Shown one piece after another: positions 35,806 through 44,830 of a stretch of 64,000 nucleotides of DNA. A program made the position numbers and the translations under genes. Origin of the DNA: DASUAS01 sp963819475 (lineage in GTDB: Bacteria; Actinomycetota; Acidimicrobiia; IMCC26256; DASPTH01); NCBI GenBank assembly GCA_963819475.1, contig CAWFWE010000001.1:372001-436000 (forward strand), given 5' to 3'. Every line of letters begins with the position of its first letter. Position 1 is the stretch's first letter. A model generated the notes under the pieces. The model ran no database searches and had not been told where the DNA came from. It saw only the letters and a program-made list of their open reading frames with translations.

Positions 35806-36732
35806 CTACTTGATGGCGATCGGGGTCAGGGGTGAGCCGACCGACCCAGTCACCTTGAGGCCGGTGCCGCAGAACAGGAAATCCCACACCCCGTCCTGTT
35901 CGCAGTCGGCGGCGAGCTCCTCGAAGTCGAACATCTCGCCAAGGGTCAATCCCATGTCGCGAATCGTCACCTGGTGGAATGGGATGCTCCCGCCCTCGAC
36001 GCAGCTCGGCCACACCTCGCACGCCCAGTTGTCGAGGGCGAGCGCCGCGACCTCGCGGTCGTAGAGCCACCGGCAGCTGTCGAGCCCGCAACCCGGCTCG
36101 TTGCCCATGAAGTGCGCGCGGTCACCCTCGCGGAACCACTGCATGCTCCCCGTGCGCACCAGGAGGATGTCGCCGGACTCGACGCGCACCTGTTGCCGTT
36201 CCTCGGCCGCGGACAGATCGGCCGCGGTGATCTCGTACGAGTCCTCGAGCCGGTCGCGGCCCTTCAACCGCGCGATGTCGAGGAGCACACCGCGAGAGAT
36301 GAGATGGTCCACCGCCTTGGCGAACGAGTTGCGCGACGCGCCGACAAAGTTGTTCACCGCGGAGGACGGGACGTTGTTGTAGAAGAACCCGTCGTAGCCG
36401 ACGTGGGCCAAGCTGTCCCACTGCGTCGCCGCCTGCAGCCCCATGACGACCATGTCGTCGGCGGAGATCATCCCGTCCGGCGCCCCTGCAGTGTCCGACG
36501 GCAGAAACGTCATCAGGTGGACCGGGTTGATGCGAAACCCGCCCGGCAGGAACGGTCCGTCCTTGTCGAACGCGATGCCGAGGTCGAAGTGCTTGCCCGT
36601 GTTGACGAGCCGCGCGGCCTGGACGCGCTTCTCGTTGGTGATGAAGTTGAGTGTGCCGATCTCGTCGTTCTCGCCCCAGCGACCCCAGTTGCTCAGCTCC
36701 TTCCCGAGCTCGTGGTGCGGCCATGTGGTCAT
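35806..36732 (-). CDS. Cyclase family protein
   Basis: A 308-residue member of the same cyclase branch as the gene at 33317, from ATG 36732 with GGGGGC upstream. N-terminal NDEIGTLNFIT, metal-site segment TQWDSLAHVGYDGFFYNN, then LLDIARLKG and a late ALDNWACEVWP. First gene of a leftward operon with the SDR and EthD genes. An operator-like site lies 23-38 bp upstream (36755-36770). The operon is divergent from the substrate-binding protein gene. Possible role: hydrolytic ring opening, from family only. Confidence 0.9.
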   Translation of the reverse strand: MTTWPHHELGKELSNWGRWGENDEIGTLNFITNEKRVQAARLVNTGKHFDLGIAFDKDGPFLPGGFRINPVHLMTFLPSDTAGAPDGMISADDMVVMGLQAATQWDSLAHVGYDGFFYNNVPSSAVNNFVGASRNSFAKAVDHLISRGVLLDIARLKGRDRLEDSYEITAADLSAAEERQQVRVESGDILLVRTGSMQWFREGDRAHFMGNEPGCGLDSCRWLYDREVAALALDNWACEVWPSCVEGGSIPFHQVTIRDMGLTLGEMFDFEELAADCEQDGVWDFLFCGTGLKVTGSVGSPLTPIAIK

Positions 36733-36754
36733 CGAATGCCCCCTACCGACCTTG

Positions 36755-36770
36755 TACTGACTGGTCGATC
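36755..36770. promoter_or_regulatory. Weak copy of the second regulatory palindrome
   Basis: TACTGACTGGTCGATC matches the reverse complement of the 44831 site at 12 of 16 positions, best in the TACTGAC half. It lies 23 bp upstream of the cyclase start. Confidence is limited by the mismatches. Confidence 0.4.
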
Positions 36771-37000
36771 GAACCCTACTCCGGTCCGTAATCCGCTTGT
36801 CGATCGTCGAGCAGTCCGGGCGCACTCGTCGATGCGTATTGCGACGACGGCGTGGTGGAGGTACCGACGTCGTCTTCGTGCCGGTGCCTACGGCGCCAGG
36901 GCGACGTCGATCGCGCCCAGGAGCCGCCGATCGTTCCACGCGAAATGGTCAATGGGCGCGGTTAGGACGATCCACTCGATTCGCGATCCTGCCTCGACTG

Positions 37001-37016
37001 TACCGACCGGTTGGTA
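37001..37016. promoter_or_regulatory. Operator-like palindrome upstream of substrate-binding protein
   Basis: TACCGACCGGTTGGTA, a 16 bp palindrome with one mismatched pair on each arm, 42 bp upstream of the ATG at 37059. It matches sites at 39456 and 44831 and has the form of many TetR-type operators. The 326 bp gap 36733-37058 otherwise holds only the divergent promoters and the weaker site at 36755. Confidence 0.6.
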
Positions 37017-37058
37017 TACCGTCCCGTTCAGTCTGAGACCTTGGGGGGAACTGAGGAC

Positions 37059-38435
37059 ATGACTTCTTCATTCGAGAGCGCGTCACGCGCGACGCGACGT
37101 GAGGTCGTCGTCGCGCTCATCCTCGGCATGGCGCTCGTGATCTCAGTGTGCGGGGTGTCCTTCACTGCGGAGGCATCCGCGTCCACGTCGGCGGTCAAGT
37201 CCGCCAAGGCGGCGGCTGACGAGATCGGCATCACGCCCACCGAGATCCGCGTCGCCGTCGTCGCCGATGTCGAGAACGCGGTGCGGCCCGGCCTCTTCCA
37301 GAAGAACTTTGATGTGGTCAAGGCGTGGGCGAAGATCGTCAACGGCCAGGGTGGGCTCGCCGGCCGCAAGGTGGTGGTCGACACCGTCGACTCGAAGCTC
37401 AACCCGAACGACGCGCGCAACGGCGTCATCAACGCGTGCACGAAGGACTTCGCGCTGGTGGGCTCGGCCGCGCTTCTGTTGACCGATGTGTCCGACGTCG
37501 AGGGGTGCAAGAACGCTGCCGGCCAGCCGATCGGCATCCCCAACCTCGCGGGAATTGCGTTCGGCCCGATCCAGCTCTGCAGCAAGATGACGTACTCGTT
37601 GGCGGGCAATCCCGGCTTCTGCTCGACGAACGGCCAGCCCGGGCCACAGAAGTTCACGGCGTCGGTCGGCGACGCCAACTACTTCCTGAAGAAGCACAAG
37701 GACCTCCACGGCGTCTGGCTGTACAACACGGACGTCCCCACGGCGAGAACGACCCAGGTTCCGACGTACAAGGCGCAGGCGTCGCTGGGGATCAAGACCG
37801 ACGGCGAGGGCTTCTACGGCGCGTCCGGCTCGGCGCCGCAGAGCGCCCTGACCCCGGTCGTGCAGACGATCAAGCGCGAAGGTTCCACGTTCGTCCAGAG
37901 CGGCGTGACGCCGCCGAGCGTGGTCGCCCTCCGGAAGGAGGCTCAGCTCCAGGGCGTCGACTCGGTGAAGGTGTGGAACTGCGCGGCCGGCTGCTACACC
38001 CCGGACTTCATCACGACGGGCGGCTCGGCGGTCGACGGCACGTACCAGATCGTCCAGACGATCCCCTTCACCACCGAGTACAAGCAGAACAAGACCCTGG
38101 AGAAGCTCATCTCCACGCTCGGTGGCCCCGACAAGATCGACAGCAACTCACTGTCCTCCTTCGGTGAGGCGCTCCTGTTCCAGGACGCCGTCGAAAAGGT
38201 CGCCGCGAGCGGCAAGACCCTCAACCGCCAGGCACTCCTCGACCAGCTCAACAACACGCACAAATTCGACGGCGACGGCATCTTCGGCACCGTCGACGTT
38301 GCTGCCCACCAGCCCACGTCGTGCTTCGCCATGCTCCAGGTCAAGGGCGGCAAGTGGGTGCGCGTGTACCCGACGAAGGTCGGGTCGTTCGACTGCAATC
38401 CCAAGAACGTCATCGAGTACACCGTCAGCGGCTGA
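37059..38435 (+). CDS. ABC transporter substrate-binding protein, branched-chain amino acid (LivK) type
   Basis: A 458-residue periplasmic-binding-protein type I fold from ATG 37059 (GAGGAC upstream). Residues 1-40 form a signal peptide with a hydrophobic core at about 16-35 and a likely signal peptidase I site after AEASA; there is no good lipobox. The mature part shows GITPTEIRVAVVADVEN, VKAWAKIVNGQGGLAGRKV, and NPNDARNGVINACTKDF, typical of LivK-like receptors that in degraders bind aromatic or steroid acids. It is the natural partner of the fused permease/ATPase at 41151. It carries an operator-like site in its promoter. Confidence 0.92.
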   Translation: MTSSFESASRATRREVVVALILGMALVISVCGVSFTAEASASTSAVKSAKAAADEIGITPTEIRVAVVADVENAVRPGLFQKNFDVVKAWAKIVNGQGGLAGRKVVVDTVDSKLNPNDARNGVINACTKDFALVGSAALLLTDVSDVEGCKNAAGQPIGIPNLAGIAFGPIQLCSKMTYSLAGNPGFCSTNGQPGPQKFTASVGDANYFLKKHKDLHGVWLYNTDVPTARTTQVPTYKAQASLGIKTDGEGFYGASGSAPQSALTPVVQTIKREGSTFVQSGVTPPSVVALRKEAQLQGVDSVKVWNCAAGCYTPDFITTGGSAVDGTYQIVQTIPFTTEYKQNKTLEKLISTLGGPDKIDSNSLSSFGEALLFQDAVEKVAASGKTLNRQALLDQLNNTHKFDGDGIFGTVDVAAHQPTSCFAMLQVKGGKWVRVYPTKVGSFDCNPKNVIEYTVSG

Positions 38436-38449
38436 CGTGTACCCGCCGA

Positions 38450-39403
38450 TCATCCCGTGTTTCGTGGATCTCCCGGCACCAGCGACGTCGTGAACGCCCA
38501 CGGTACGCCGAGGCTCGTCGTCGGGTCCGTGACGATGGTGGCGTCGGTCCGCTGCCGGATGTCGACGTTCTTGGCGGCGAGGTGACGCCCCACCCGATCG
38601 AGGTCGGCCACCTTCCACGTAATTCCGTGATAGGTGTCGTTGGGAAGGTCGCGCTGCAGGTCGGCATGCGCGAACGTCCCCGGGTCGGGCACGGCGTACT
38701 CGAGGACGCCGTCGCCGAGGAACACGAACGTTGCCGAAGCGCCGACGACGTCGTCGCGGCCTTCGTGGATGATCTCGCCGCCCAGAACGTCGACCGCGAG
38801 TCGCAGCGCGCGCTCCCGATTTGAAGTGAGCACCGTGTGATGCGAGCAACGCTCGATGCCCAGCGGATCGTCGTCGGACGGTGGTGTGAGCTGCCAGTCG
38901 GGCGCGACACGCGGGTCGAGCGGGAACGGGATCAGTGGGAAGAACTCGTAGCGCAACCCGACGTTCTCCGGCACCGAGAAGAAGAGCGGCATCGGGGAGC
39001 CGGCGGCGGTCGGGATCTCGTCGCCCTCGGCGATCTCGTCGACCTGGTCGATGATCGTGATGCCCGCTCGTCGGAGTGTCCGGTAGAGCTCGGGCATCCC
39101 CTCGACGTACCAGCCGAATCCCTTGAGATGCGGTTCGGTGACCGTCGGGTAGCGCTGCTTGCCGAGCAGCACGTAGCGCTTCGGGTCGATCGTGTCGAAG
39201 AGCACGTCCTGGATCGGCGTGAAGGTCGAGTAGTCCGTCGGGTAGCCGGCCCGGGGTGGCGCGTCACGAGACAGCGAGGACAGCGGTGTACTCGCCCGGC
39301 CGAACACTCCCTGGAAGAACACCTCGGCCTCGGCGAGGTCTCTCACGTGATGGCTCGGGTGGTACATCATGACCACGCGGAAGTCGCGTGCCTCGTCCGG
39401 CAA
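38450..39403 (-). CDS. VOC superfamily (glyoxalase/dioxygenase-like) two-domain protein
   Basis: A 317-residue protein of two vicinal-oxygen-chelate modules. Start TTG 39403 has an excellent AGGAGGG 5 bp upstream. The first half contains MMYHPSHHVRDLAEAEVFFQGVFG and the second CSHHTVLTSNRERALRLAVDVLGGE and TYHGITWKVADLDRV, with His/Glu metal positions. Families with this layout include extradiol dioxygenases and isomerases; the exact reaction is open. Divergent from the BVMO at 39490 with a shared operator site at 39456, and convergent with the substrate-binding protein (14 bp gap). Confidence 0.87.
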   Translation of the reverse strand: MPDEARDFRVVMMYHPSHHVRDLAEAEVFFQGVFGRASTPLSSLSRDAPPRAGYPTDYSTFTPIQDVLFDTIDPKRYVLLGKQRYPTVTEPHLKGFGWYVEGMPELYRTLRRAGITIIDQVDEIAEGDEIPTAAGSPMPLFFSVPENVGLRYEFFPLIPFPLDPRVAPDWQLTPPSDDDPLGIERCSHHTVLTSNRERALRLAVDVLGGEIIHEGRDDVVGASATFVFLGDGVLEYAVPDPGTFAHADLQRDLPNDTYHGITWKVADLDRVGRHLAAKNVDIRQRTDATIVTDPTTSLGVPWAFTTSLVPGDPRNTG

Positions 39404-39455
39404 GCGGTCCCTCCTCGTCCGTCGTTGCGACTCCGGGCTGTGCTGCTCGACCCTA

Positions 39456-39471
39456 GACCAACCGGTCAGTA
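39456..39471. promoter_or_regulatory. Operator-like palindrome between VOC and monooxygenase genes
   Basis: GACCAACCGGTCAGTA, 18 bp upstream of the GTG at 39490 and 52 bp upstream of the divergent TTG at 39403. It differs from the 44831 copy only at the first base. Confidence 0.62.
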
Positions 39472-39489
39472 TAAAAGCAACGGACCGCC

Positions 39490-41133
39490 GTGACCGATGA
39501 GCCTGGAGTGCACGTGGGAAGCGAATCCGAAGCCGCTGGCTCCCCCTCGCGCGACATCGACGTCATCGTCGTCGGGGCCGGGATCCTCGGGATCTATCAG
39601 CTGTACCGAGCCCGAGAGGAAGGGTTCTCCGTCGCGATGTTCGAGGCGGGGGAGGGTGTCGGCGGCACGTGGTACTGGAACCGGTACCCGGGGGCGCGTT
39701 TCGACTCCGAGAGCTACACGTACGCGTATCTGTTCTCCGAGGAGCTCTACCACGAGTGGGAGTGGCAGGAGCACTTCGCCGGCCAACCCGAAACCGAGCG
39801 GTACCTGAACCACGTCGTGGACAAGTTCGACCTGCGGCAGCACATCCGGTTCAACGCGAGGGTGACGTCCGCCGTGTGGGACGAGGACGCGGCGACGTGG
39901 ACGGTGCGCGTCGCCGATGGCACGGAGCTGCGTTCGCAGTTCTTCGTCGCCGCGACCGGCGTGCTCTCGGCGCCGTACTTCCCGGACGTACCCGGTCGGG
40001 AGACGTTCACGGGGATCTCGCACCACACCGGCCTCTGGCCGAAGGAGCCGGTCGACTTCACGGGCAAGCGGGTCGCAGTGATCGGAACCGGCTCCAGCGG
40101 TGTCCAGGTCGTACCGGCGATCCTCGACGACGTCGCGTCGATGACCGTGTACCAGCGGACGCCGAACTGGTGCACGCCGCTCAACAACCGACCGATCACG
40201 CCTGAGGAGCAGCAGGAGCTCCGGGAGAACTTCGAGCACATCCGCCACACGCTCAACACGTCGGCGGGCGGGTTCCTCCACGAGACCTACGAGCGCGACG
40301 CGTTCGAGGACACGAAGGAAGAGCGCCGGGCGTACTTCGAGAAGATGTGGAACAGCCCCGGGTTCTCCAAGTTGACGAGCAACTACCGGGACATCCTCTT
40401 GAACGAGGACGCGAACCTCGAGTGGTGCGAGTACATCGCCGAGAAGGTCCGCACGATCGTGAAGGACCCAGGGATGGCCGACAAGCTGATCCCCAAGGAC
40501 CACCGGTACGCACAGAAGCGGCCGCCCTTCGTCACCGGCTACTTCGAGGCGTTCAATTCCCCGAAGGTGGCGCTCGTGCAACTGACTGAGACGCCGATCG
40601 TCCGGGTGACCGAGACCGGCATCGAGACGAGCGAGGGGCATCAGGAGTTCGACATCATCGTGTGGGCGACCGGCTTCGACTTCGGAACCGGTGCGCTGAA
40701 CCGGATGGGGATCCGCGGGCGTGATGGGCTCGCGCTCAAGGACTACTGGGCCGACGGGCCCGTCACGTTCCTCGGGATCCAGTGCGCGCGGTTCCCGAAC
40801 TTCTTCTTCCCCGGCGGTCCCCACGGCGCAGCCGGCAACAACCCGCGATACGGCGGCGACCAGATCGAGTTCGTCATCTGTGAGCTCGAGTACGTGCGAG
40901 ACCACGGGTACCAGACGATCGAGGTCAGCGAGGCGGCGGAAGAGGAGTGGTGCACCATGGTCGCCGAGGGCGCGATGTACTCGCCGTTCTCGATCGACCA
41001 CAGCTACTTCTTCGGGACCAACATCCCCGGCAAGCCTCGGCGCCTCCTCTTGAACCCGCTCGGGAGGCCCAAGCTGCTCGAGATGATGGCCGACGTCGTC
41101 GCCGACGACTACAAGGCGATGGAGTTGCGCTGA
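39490..41133 (+). CDS. Flavin-containing Baeyer-Villiger-type monooxygenase
   Basis: A 547-residue class B flavoprotein monooxygenase from GTG 39490. FAD motif GAGILG near residue 30, GGTWYWNRYPG block, a full BVMO fingerprint FTGISHHTGLWP (FxGxxxHxxxWP), and the NADPH motif GTGSSG. The late ATGFDFGTG segment is typical of the family. It differs from the monooxygenase at 661 mainly by a shorter N-terminus and a proline after the fingerprint Trp. The stop is 17 bp before the transporter start, so monooxygenase and transporter appear to form one operon: uptake coupled to first oxidation. Confidence 0.94.
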   Translation: MTDEPGVHVGSESEAAGSPSRDIDVIVVGAGILGIYQLYRAREEGFSVAMFEAGEGVGGTWYWNRYPGARFDSESYTYAYLFSEELYHEWEWQEHFAGQPETERYLNHVVDKFDLRQHIRFNARVTSAVWDEDAATWTVRVADGTELRSQFFVAATGVLSAPYFPDVPGRETFTGISHHTGLWPKEPVDFTGKRVAVIGTGSSGVQVVPAILDDVASMTVYQRTPNWCTPLNNRPITPEEQQELRENFEHIRHTLNTSAGGFLHETYERDAFEDTKEERRAYFEKMWNSPGFSKLTSNYRDILLNEDANLEWCEYIAEKVRTIVKDPGMADKLIPKDHRYAQKRPPFVTGYFEAFNSPKVALVQLTETPIVRVTETGIETSEGHQEFDIIVWATGFDFGTGALNRMGIRGRDGLALKDYWADGPVTFLGIQCARFPNFFFPGGPHGAAGNNPRYGGDQIEFVICELEYVRDHGYQTIEVSEAAEEEWCTMVAEGAMYSPFSIDHSYFFGTNIPGKPRRLLLNPLGRPKLLEMMADVVADDYKAMELR

Positions 41134-41150
41134 TCCCGCGGGGGGAATGG

Positions 41151-44100
41151 GTGAGGACGACATTCCACACGGTGTTCTTGCGTCAGCGGGCTCGCACCGT
41201 GGCGGCGGCGGTCGTGACGGCGGTCTTCTGCTTCGTCGTCGTCGAGCAGTCGTGGGCGGGTGTGCCCGTCACGATCGACACGATCGTTCCGTTCCTGATC
41301 GCCGGTGTCGCGCTCGGCTCGATCTACGGCGTGGCCGCGCAGGGCCTGGTCGTCACGTACGCCACGTCGGGTGTCTTCAACTTCGCGCAGGGCGCGATCG
41401 GGATGTTCATGGCCTACGTGTACTGGCAGCTTCGCGTCGACATCGGGCTGCCGACAGTGGTCGCGTTCGCCCTCACCGTGGCCGTCCTCGCACCGGCGTT
41501 CGGCATCCTCATCGAGCGATTGATCATGCGCCACCTGGTCAACGCTCCCTTGGTGGGACAGCTGGTGGCCACCGTCGGTCTGATGCTCGCACTGATCGGC
41601 CTCGCCGCGAGCATCTGGAGCCCCAACGTCTCGAGAGCCATCCCCCGGTTCTTCGGGACGTCGGGGTTCAGCGTCGGCACCATCTTCGTGCCCTGGTACC
41701 GGGTCGTCGTCATCGTCACCGGCATCGCCATCGGCATCGGGCTGCGTCTCCTGTTGCGCCACACGCGCCTCGGGCTGAGCATGCGGGCCGTGGTCGACAA
41801 CCGTGACCTGACCGTGCTCAACGGCGCCAGGCCCGACGCCGCGTCGATGACCGCGTGGGCACTCGGATCGTCGATGGCCGCACTCGCAGGGATCTTCCTC
41901 GCGCAGGAGCTCAGCGCGCTCGACGTCCAGACCCTCACCCTGTTCATCGTCGACGCGTTCGCCGCAGGGATCATCGCCCGCCTGAAGAGCCTGCCGATGG
42001 CCTATGTCGGTGGCCTCATCATCGGGCTCACGATCGCGTTCCAGCAGACGTTCCTCATCTGGGGCGGTCGATGGACCTCGGCGCCGAACGCGATCCCGGC
42101 GATCATCCTGTTCCTCGCCCTGCTCTTCGTCCCCGACAGCCGCATTGCCATTCGGCCCAAAGCGCGTCCAGCCGGGGAGCGCGGCGCATCGGTGGAGCGG
42201 GCCCTGGTGGGCTTCATCATCATCTTCGTGCTCGCCGCGCTCGCGGCGGGCGTCCTCAGCCGCACGAGCATCCGAGATGTCACCCTCGCGATGCTGACCG
42301 CTTTCATCATGCTCTCGTTGGTCCCGCTCACCGGGTGGGCCAACCAGATCTCGCTCGGTCAGATCGCGCTCGCCGGATGCGGTGCCTTCGCGCTCGTCCA
42401 ATGGGGCGACGGCGGGAGCGTGCTCGGTCTCGCCATCGCGGCCGCCTTCGCCGTGCCGGTCGGCATCCTGATGGCGGGCCCGGCCGTCCGTCTCCAGGGC
42501 CTGTACCTCGCGCTCGCGACGATGGCGTTCGCGCGGATGATCGAGTTCTTGTTCTTCGCGCAGCCATCCGTCTACGGCAGCTCGGACCGGTTGGTGCCAC
42601 CACTCGAGCTGTTCGGCTGGCACGTCTCCGACCCGTTCAACTTCCTCGGGATGTCCGTCCCCGAGGACGGCGGGTTCCTCATCTTCGTGACCGCCGTCTT
42701 CTGCCTCGTCGGCCTGTTCATCGTGTGGCTCCGCCGACGGGCATTCGCACGGCGGCTCATCGCGATGCGTGAGAGCCCGGTGGCCGCGGTCACCATCGGT
42801 GTGAACCGGACCATGACGAAGCTGGTCGTGTTCGCCTTCTCGGCGGCGATCGCCGGGCTGGCCGGCGGGCTGTTCGGCATCTTCTACGGCAGCGTCGGGA
42901 CCCAGACCTTCGAGCTCACGCTCGGGCTGCCGTACCTGTTGCTCCTCGTCCTCGGGGGGGTCGGCCTCGTCGCCGGCGCGGTCTTCGGAGGGTTCGCGCT
43001 GAGCTCGTTCACCTGGCTCGCGGCGGCAATCCCTCTCGCCGTGCTCGAGTGGTTCCAGAGGATCGGCCCCGGGATGGCCGGTGTCGGTATCGGCCGGAAC
43101 CCCGAGGGCGCGGTGGTCGAGATGAGCAAGGGCTTCCACCGCCTGACCCGCCAACGGCTCGGACCGAAGCCTGCCGTCAGCGAAGAGGGCGCGGTGCCGG
43201 CGGAGCTCCCGCCCCTTCCGCCGCGGCGCGGAGCCGCCGACACGCCCGTGATGGAGCTGCGCGACATCTCCGTCCGCTTCGGCGGGCTGAAAGCGGTGAG
43301 TGGCGTGACCATCCAGCTCGAGGAGGGGACCGTCACCGGCCTCATCGGGCCCAACGGCGCCGGGAAGACGACGCTGTTCAACGTCGCGACCGGGCTGCAG
43401 GAGCCCGAGTCCGGGCGCGTGATCGTCGATGGCGACGACGTGACCAATGCCCGACCGCATCAGCTGGCGCGCCGGGGCCTCAGCCGCACCTTCCAGCGGT
43501 TGGAGATCTTCGGGGCGCTCTCGGTACGCGACAACGTCCTCGTCGCGGCCGAGATGCGTCGGCGCTGGTCGCGTGACCGATCGATCGACCCGGAGGCGAT
43601 CACCGAAGCCGTCCTGGGGCGGGTCGGGCTGCAATCGGTCGCGTCGGTGCGCGCCGATCAACTGCCGACGGGAACCGCGCGCCTCGTGGAGCTCGGTCGA
43701 GCCCTGGCGTCACAGCCGCGGGTGCTGTTGCTCGATGAACCATCATCGGGTCTCAACGCCGAGGAGACGCGGACGATCGCCGACCTCCTCCGGGAGCTCG
43801 CCGCGTCGGGGATCACGATCGTGGTCGTCGAGCACGACATGGGGTTCATCATGGACCTGTGTTCGAAGATCGTCGTCCTCGACGCCGGTCGCACCATCGC
43901 AGAGGGGACACCTGGGGAGATCCAGGTGCACCCCGACGTCCTCGCCGCGTATCTCGGTTCGACCGACGTCGGCGCGGGAGCGCCCGGGGCGGAGGCGCCG
44001 GCACCGGTGCCGGCGCAGGTGCGCGAGGTCACCGCTGCGGTCGGTACGAACGGAACGGGCGAGTCGGACGGAGCGGCGCTCGAGCTGCGCGGCGTGTCGG

Positions 44101-44765
44101 CGGGCTACGGCGCCATCAACGTCCTCTTCGACGTCGACCTCGTCCTGAAGAAGAGCCATGTGTGTGCCGTCCTCGGGCCGAACGGCGCCGGGAAGTCGAC
44201 GCTGCTGAAGGTTGCATCCGCGCAGGTTCGACCGACCGAGGGCACGGTGACGGTCGACGGCCGTCCAATCGACCACGTGGGCACCGACGACCTCGTGCGG
44301 CACGGCCTGTGCGTCGTGCCCGAAGGCCGCGGCGTGTTCCCGAACCTCTCGGTCGTCGAGAACCTGAAGATGGCCACGTATGCGGGCGCGCCGCTCGACC
44401 AGGTCCTCGACGCGTCGTTCGAGCGCTTTCCGATCCTGGGCCAGCGGCCACGCCAGCTCGCCGGCACCCTCTCGGGCGGCGAACAGCAGATGCTGGCCAT
44501 GTCCCGGGCGCTCGCGGTGAACCCGAGCGTGCTCCTCATCGACGAGCTCTCGATGGGTCTCGCGCCTGTCATCGTGCAGGAGCTGTACGAAGTGGTCGCC
44601 CAGATCGCGCAGGACGGCGTGTCGCTGCTGATCGTCGAGCAGTTCGCCTACGAGGTGCTCAGGGTTGCGGACGCGGCTGCACTGCTGGTGCACGGGCACA
44701 TCACGTCGTGGGGCACGCCGGCCGAGATCGACGAGGCCATCCGGTCGGCCTATCTCGGCGGCTAG
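41151..44765 (+). CDS. Single-chain LivH-LivM-LivG-LivF type ABC transporter
   Basis: A 1204-residue protein from GTG 41151 (GGGGGA upstream). It fuses all four core parts of a branched-chain-amino-acid-type importer. Residues about 20-330 are a LivH-like permease (TSGVFNFAQGAIGM); about 355-690 a LivM-like permease (LTGWANQISLGQIALAG); about 702-945 a LivG-like ATPase with Walker A GPNGAGKT at 733-740 and LDEP at 861-864; and about 980-1200 a LivF-like ATPase with Walker A GPNGAGKS at 1009-1016, LSGGEQQ from 1107, and Walker B Asp 1131. In the LivG domain the ABC signature is LPTGTAR instead of LSxGQ, so the two ATP sites are unequal. The substrate-binding partner is encoded at 37059. Likely imports a carboxylated hydrophobic substrate. 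Confidence 0.93.
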   Translation: MRTTFHTVFLRQRARTVAAAVVTAVFCFVVVEQSWAGVPVTIDTIVPFLIAGVALGSIYGVAAQGLVVTYATSGVFNFAQGAIGMFMAYVYWQLRVDIGLPTVVAFALTVAVLAPAFGILIERLIMRHLVNAPLVGQLVATVGLMLALIGLAASIWSPNVSRAIPRFFGTSGFSVGTIFVPWYRVVVIVTGIAIGIGLRLLLRHTRLGLSMRAVVDNRDLTVLNGARPDAASMTAWALGSSMAALAGIFLAQELSALDVQTLTLFIVDAFAAGIIARLKSLPMAYVGGLIIGLTIAFQQTFLIWGGRWTSAPNAIPAIILFLALLFVPDSRIAIRPKARPAGERGASVERALVGFIIIFVLAALAAGVLSRTSIRDVTLAMLTAFIMLSLVPLTGWANQISLGQIALAGCGAFALVQWGDGGSVLGLAIAAAFAVPVGILMAGPAVRLQGLYLALATMAFARMIEFLFFAQPSVYGSSDRLVPPLELFGWHVSDPFNFLGMSVPEDGGFLIFVTAVFCLVGLFIVWLRRRAFARRLIAMRESPVAAVTIGVNRTMTKLVVFAFSAAIAGLAGGLFGIFYGSVGTQTFELTLGLPYLLLLVLGGVGLVAGAVFGGFALSSFTWLAAAIPLAVLEWFQRIGPGMAGVGIGRNPEGAVVEMSKGFHRLTRQRLGPKPAVSEEGAVPAELPPLPPRRGAADTPVMELRDISVRFGGLKAVSGVTIQLEEGTVTGLIGPNGAGKTTLFNVATGLQEPESGRVIVDGDDVTNARPHQLARRGLSRTFQRLEIFGALSVRDNVLVAAEMRRRWSRDRSIDPEAITEAVLGRVGLQSVASVRADQLPTGTARLVELGRALASQPRVLLLDEPSSGLNAEETRTIADLLRELAASGITIVVVEHDMGFIMDLCSKIVVLDAGRTIAEGTPGEIQVHPDVLAAYLGSTDVGAGAPGAEAPAPVPAQVREVTAAVGTNGTGESDGAALELRGVSAGYGAINVLFDVDLVLKKSHVCAVLGPNGAGKSTLLKVASAQVRPTEGTVTVDGRPIDHVGTDDLVRHGLCVVPEGRGVFPNLSVVENLKMATYAGAPLDQVLDASFERFPILGQRPRQLAGTLSGGEQQMLAMSRALAVNPSVLLIDELSMGLAPVIVQELYEVVAQIAQDGVSLLIVEQFAYEVLRVADAAALLVHGHITSWGTPAEIDEAIRSAYLGG

Positions 44766-44830
44766 CCCAGCTGCCCGCACGGGTCTGACGAGCGCGAGAC
44801 AGAGCGACGAGCTTGCGATTACGTTTGTTG

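Noticed and set aside
37059..37180. Possible lipoprotein signal in the substrate-binding protein
   Set aside because: The only Cys in the region (ISVC) has Val at -1, which does not fit a lipobox; signal peptidase I cleavage after AEASA fits better.
41109..43661. 850-codon open frame antisense to the ABC transporter
   Set aside because: Composition is dominated by Arg, Asp, Glu and His with no fold-like pattern; it is the usual shadow frame of a GC-rich gene whose sense strand has clear domains.
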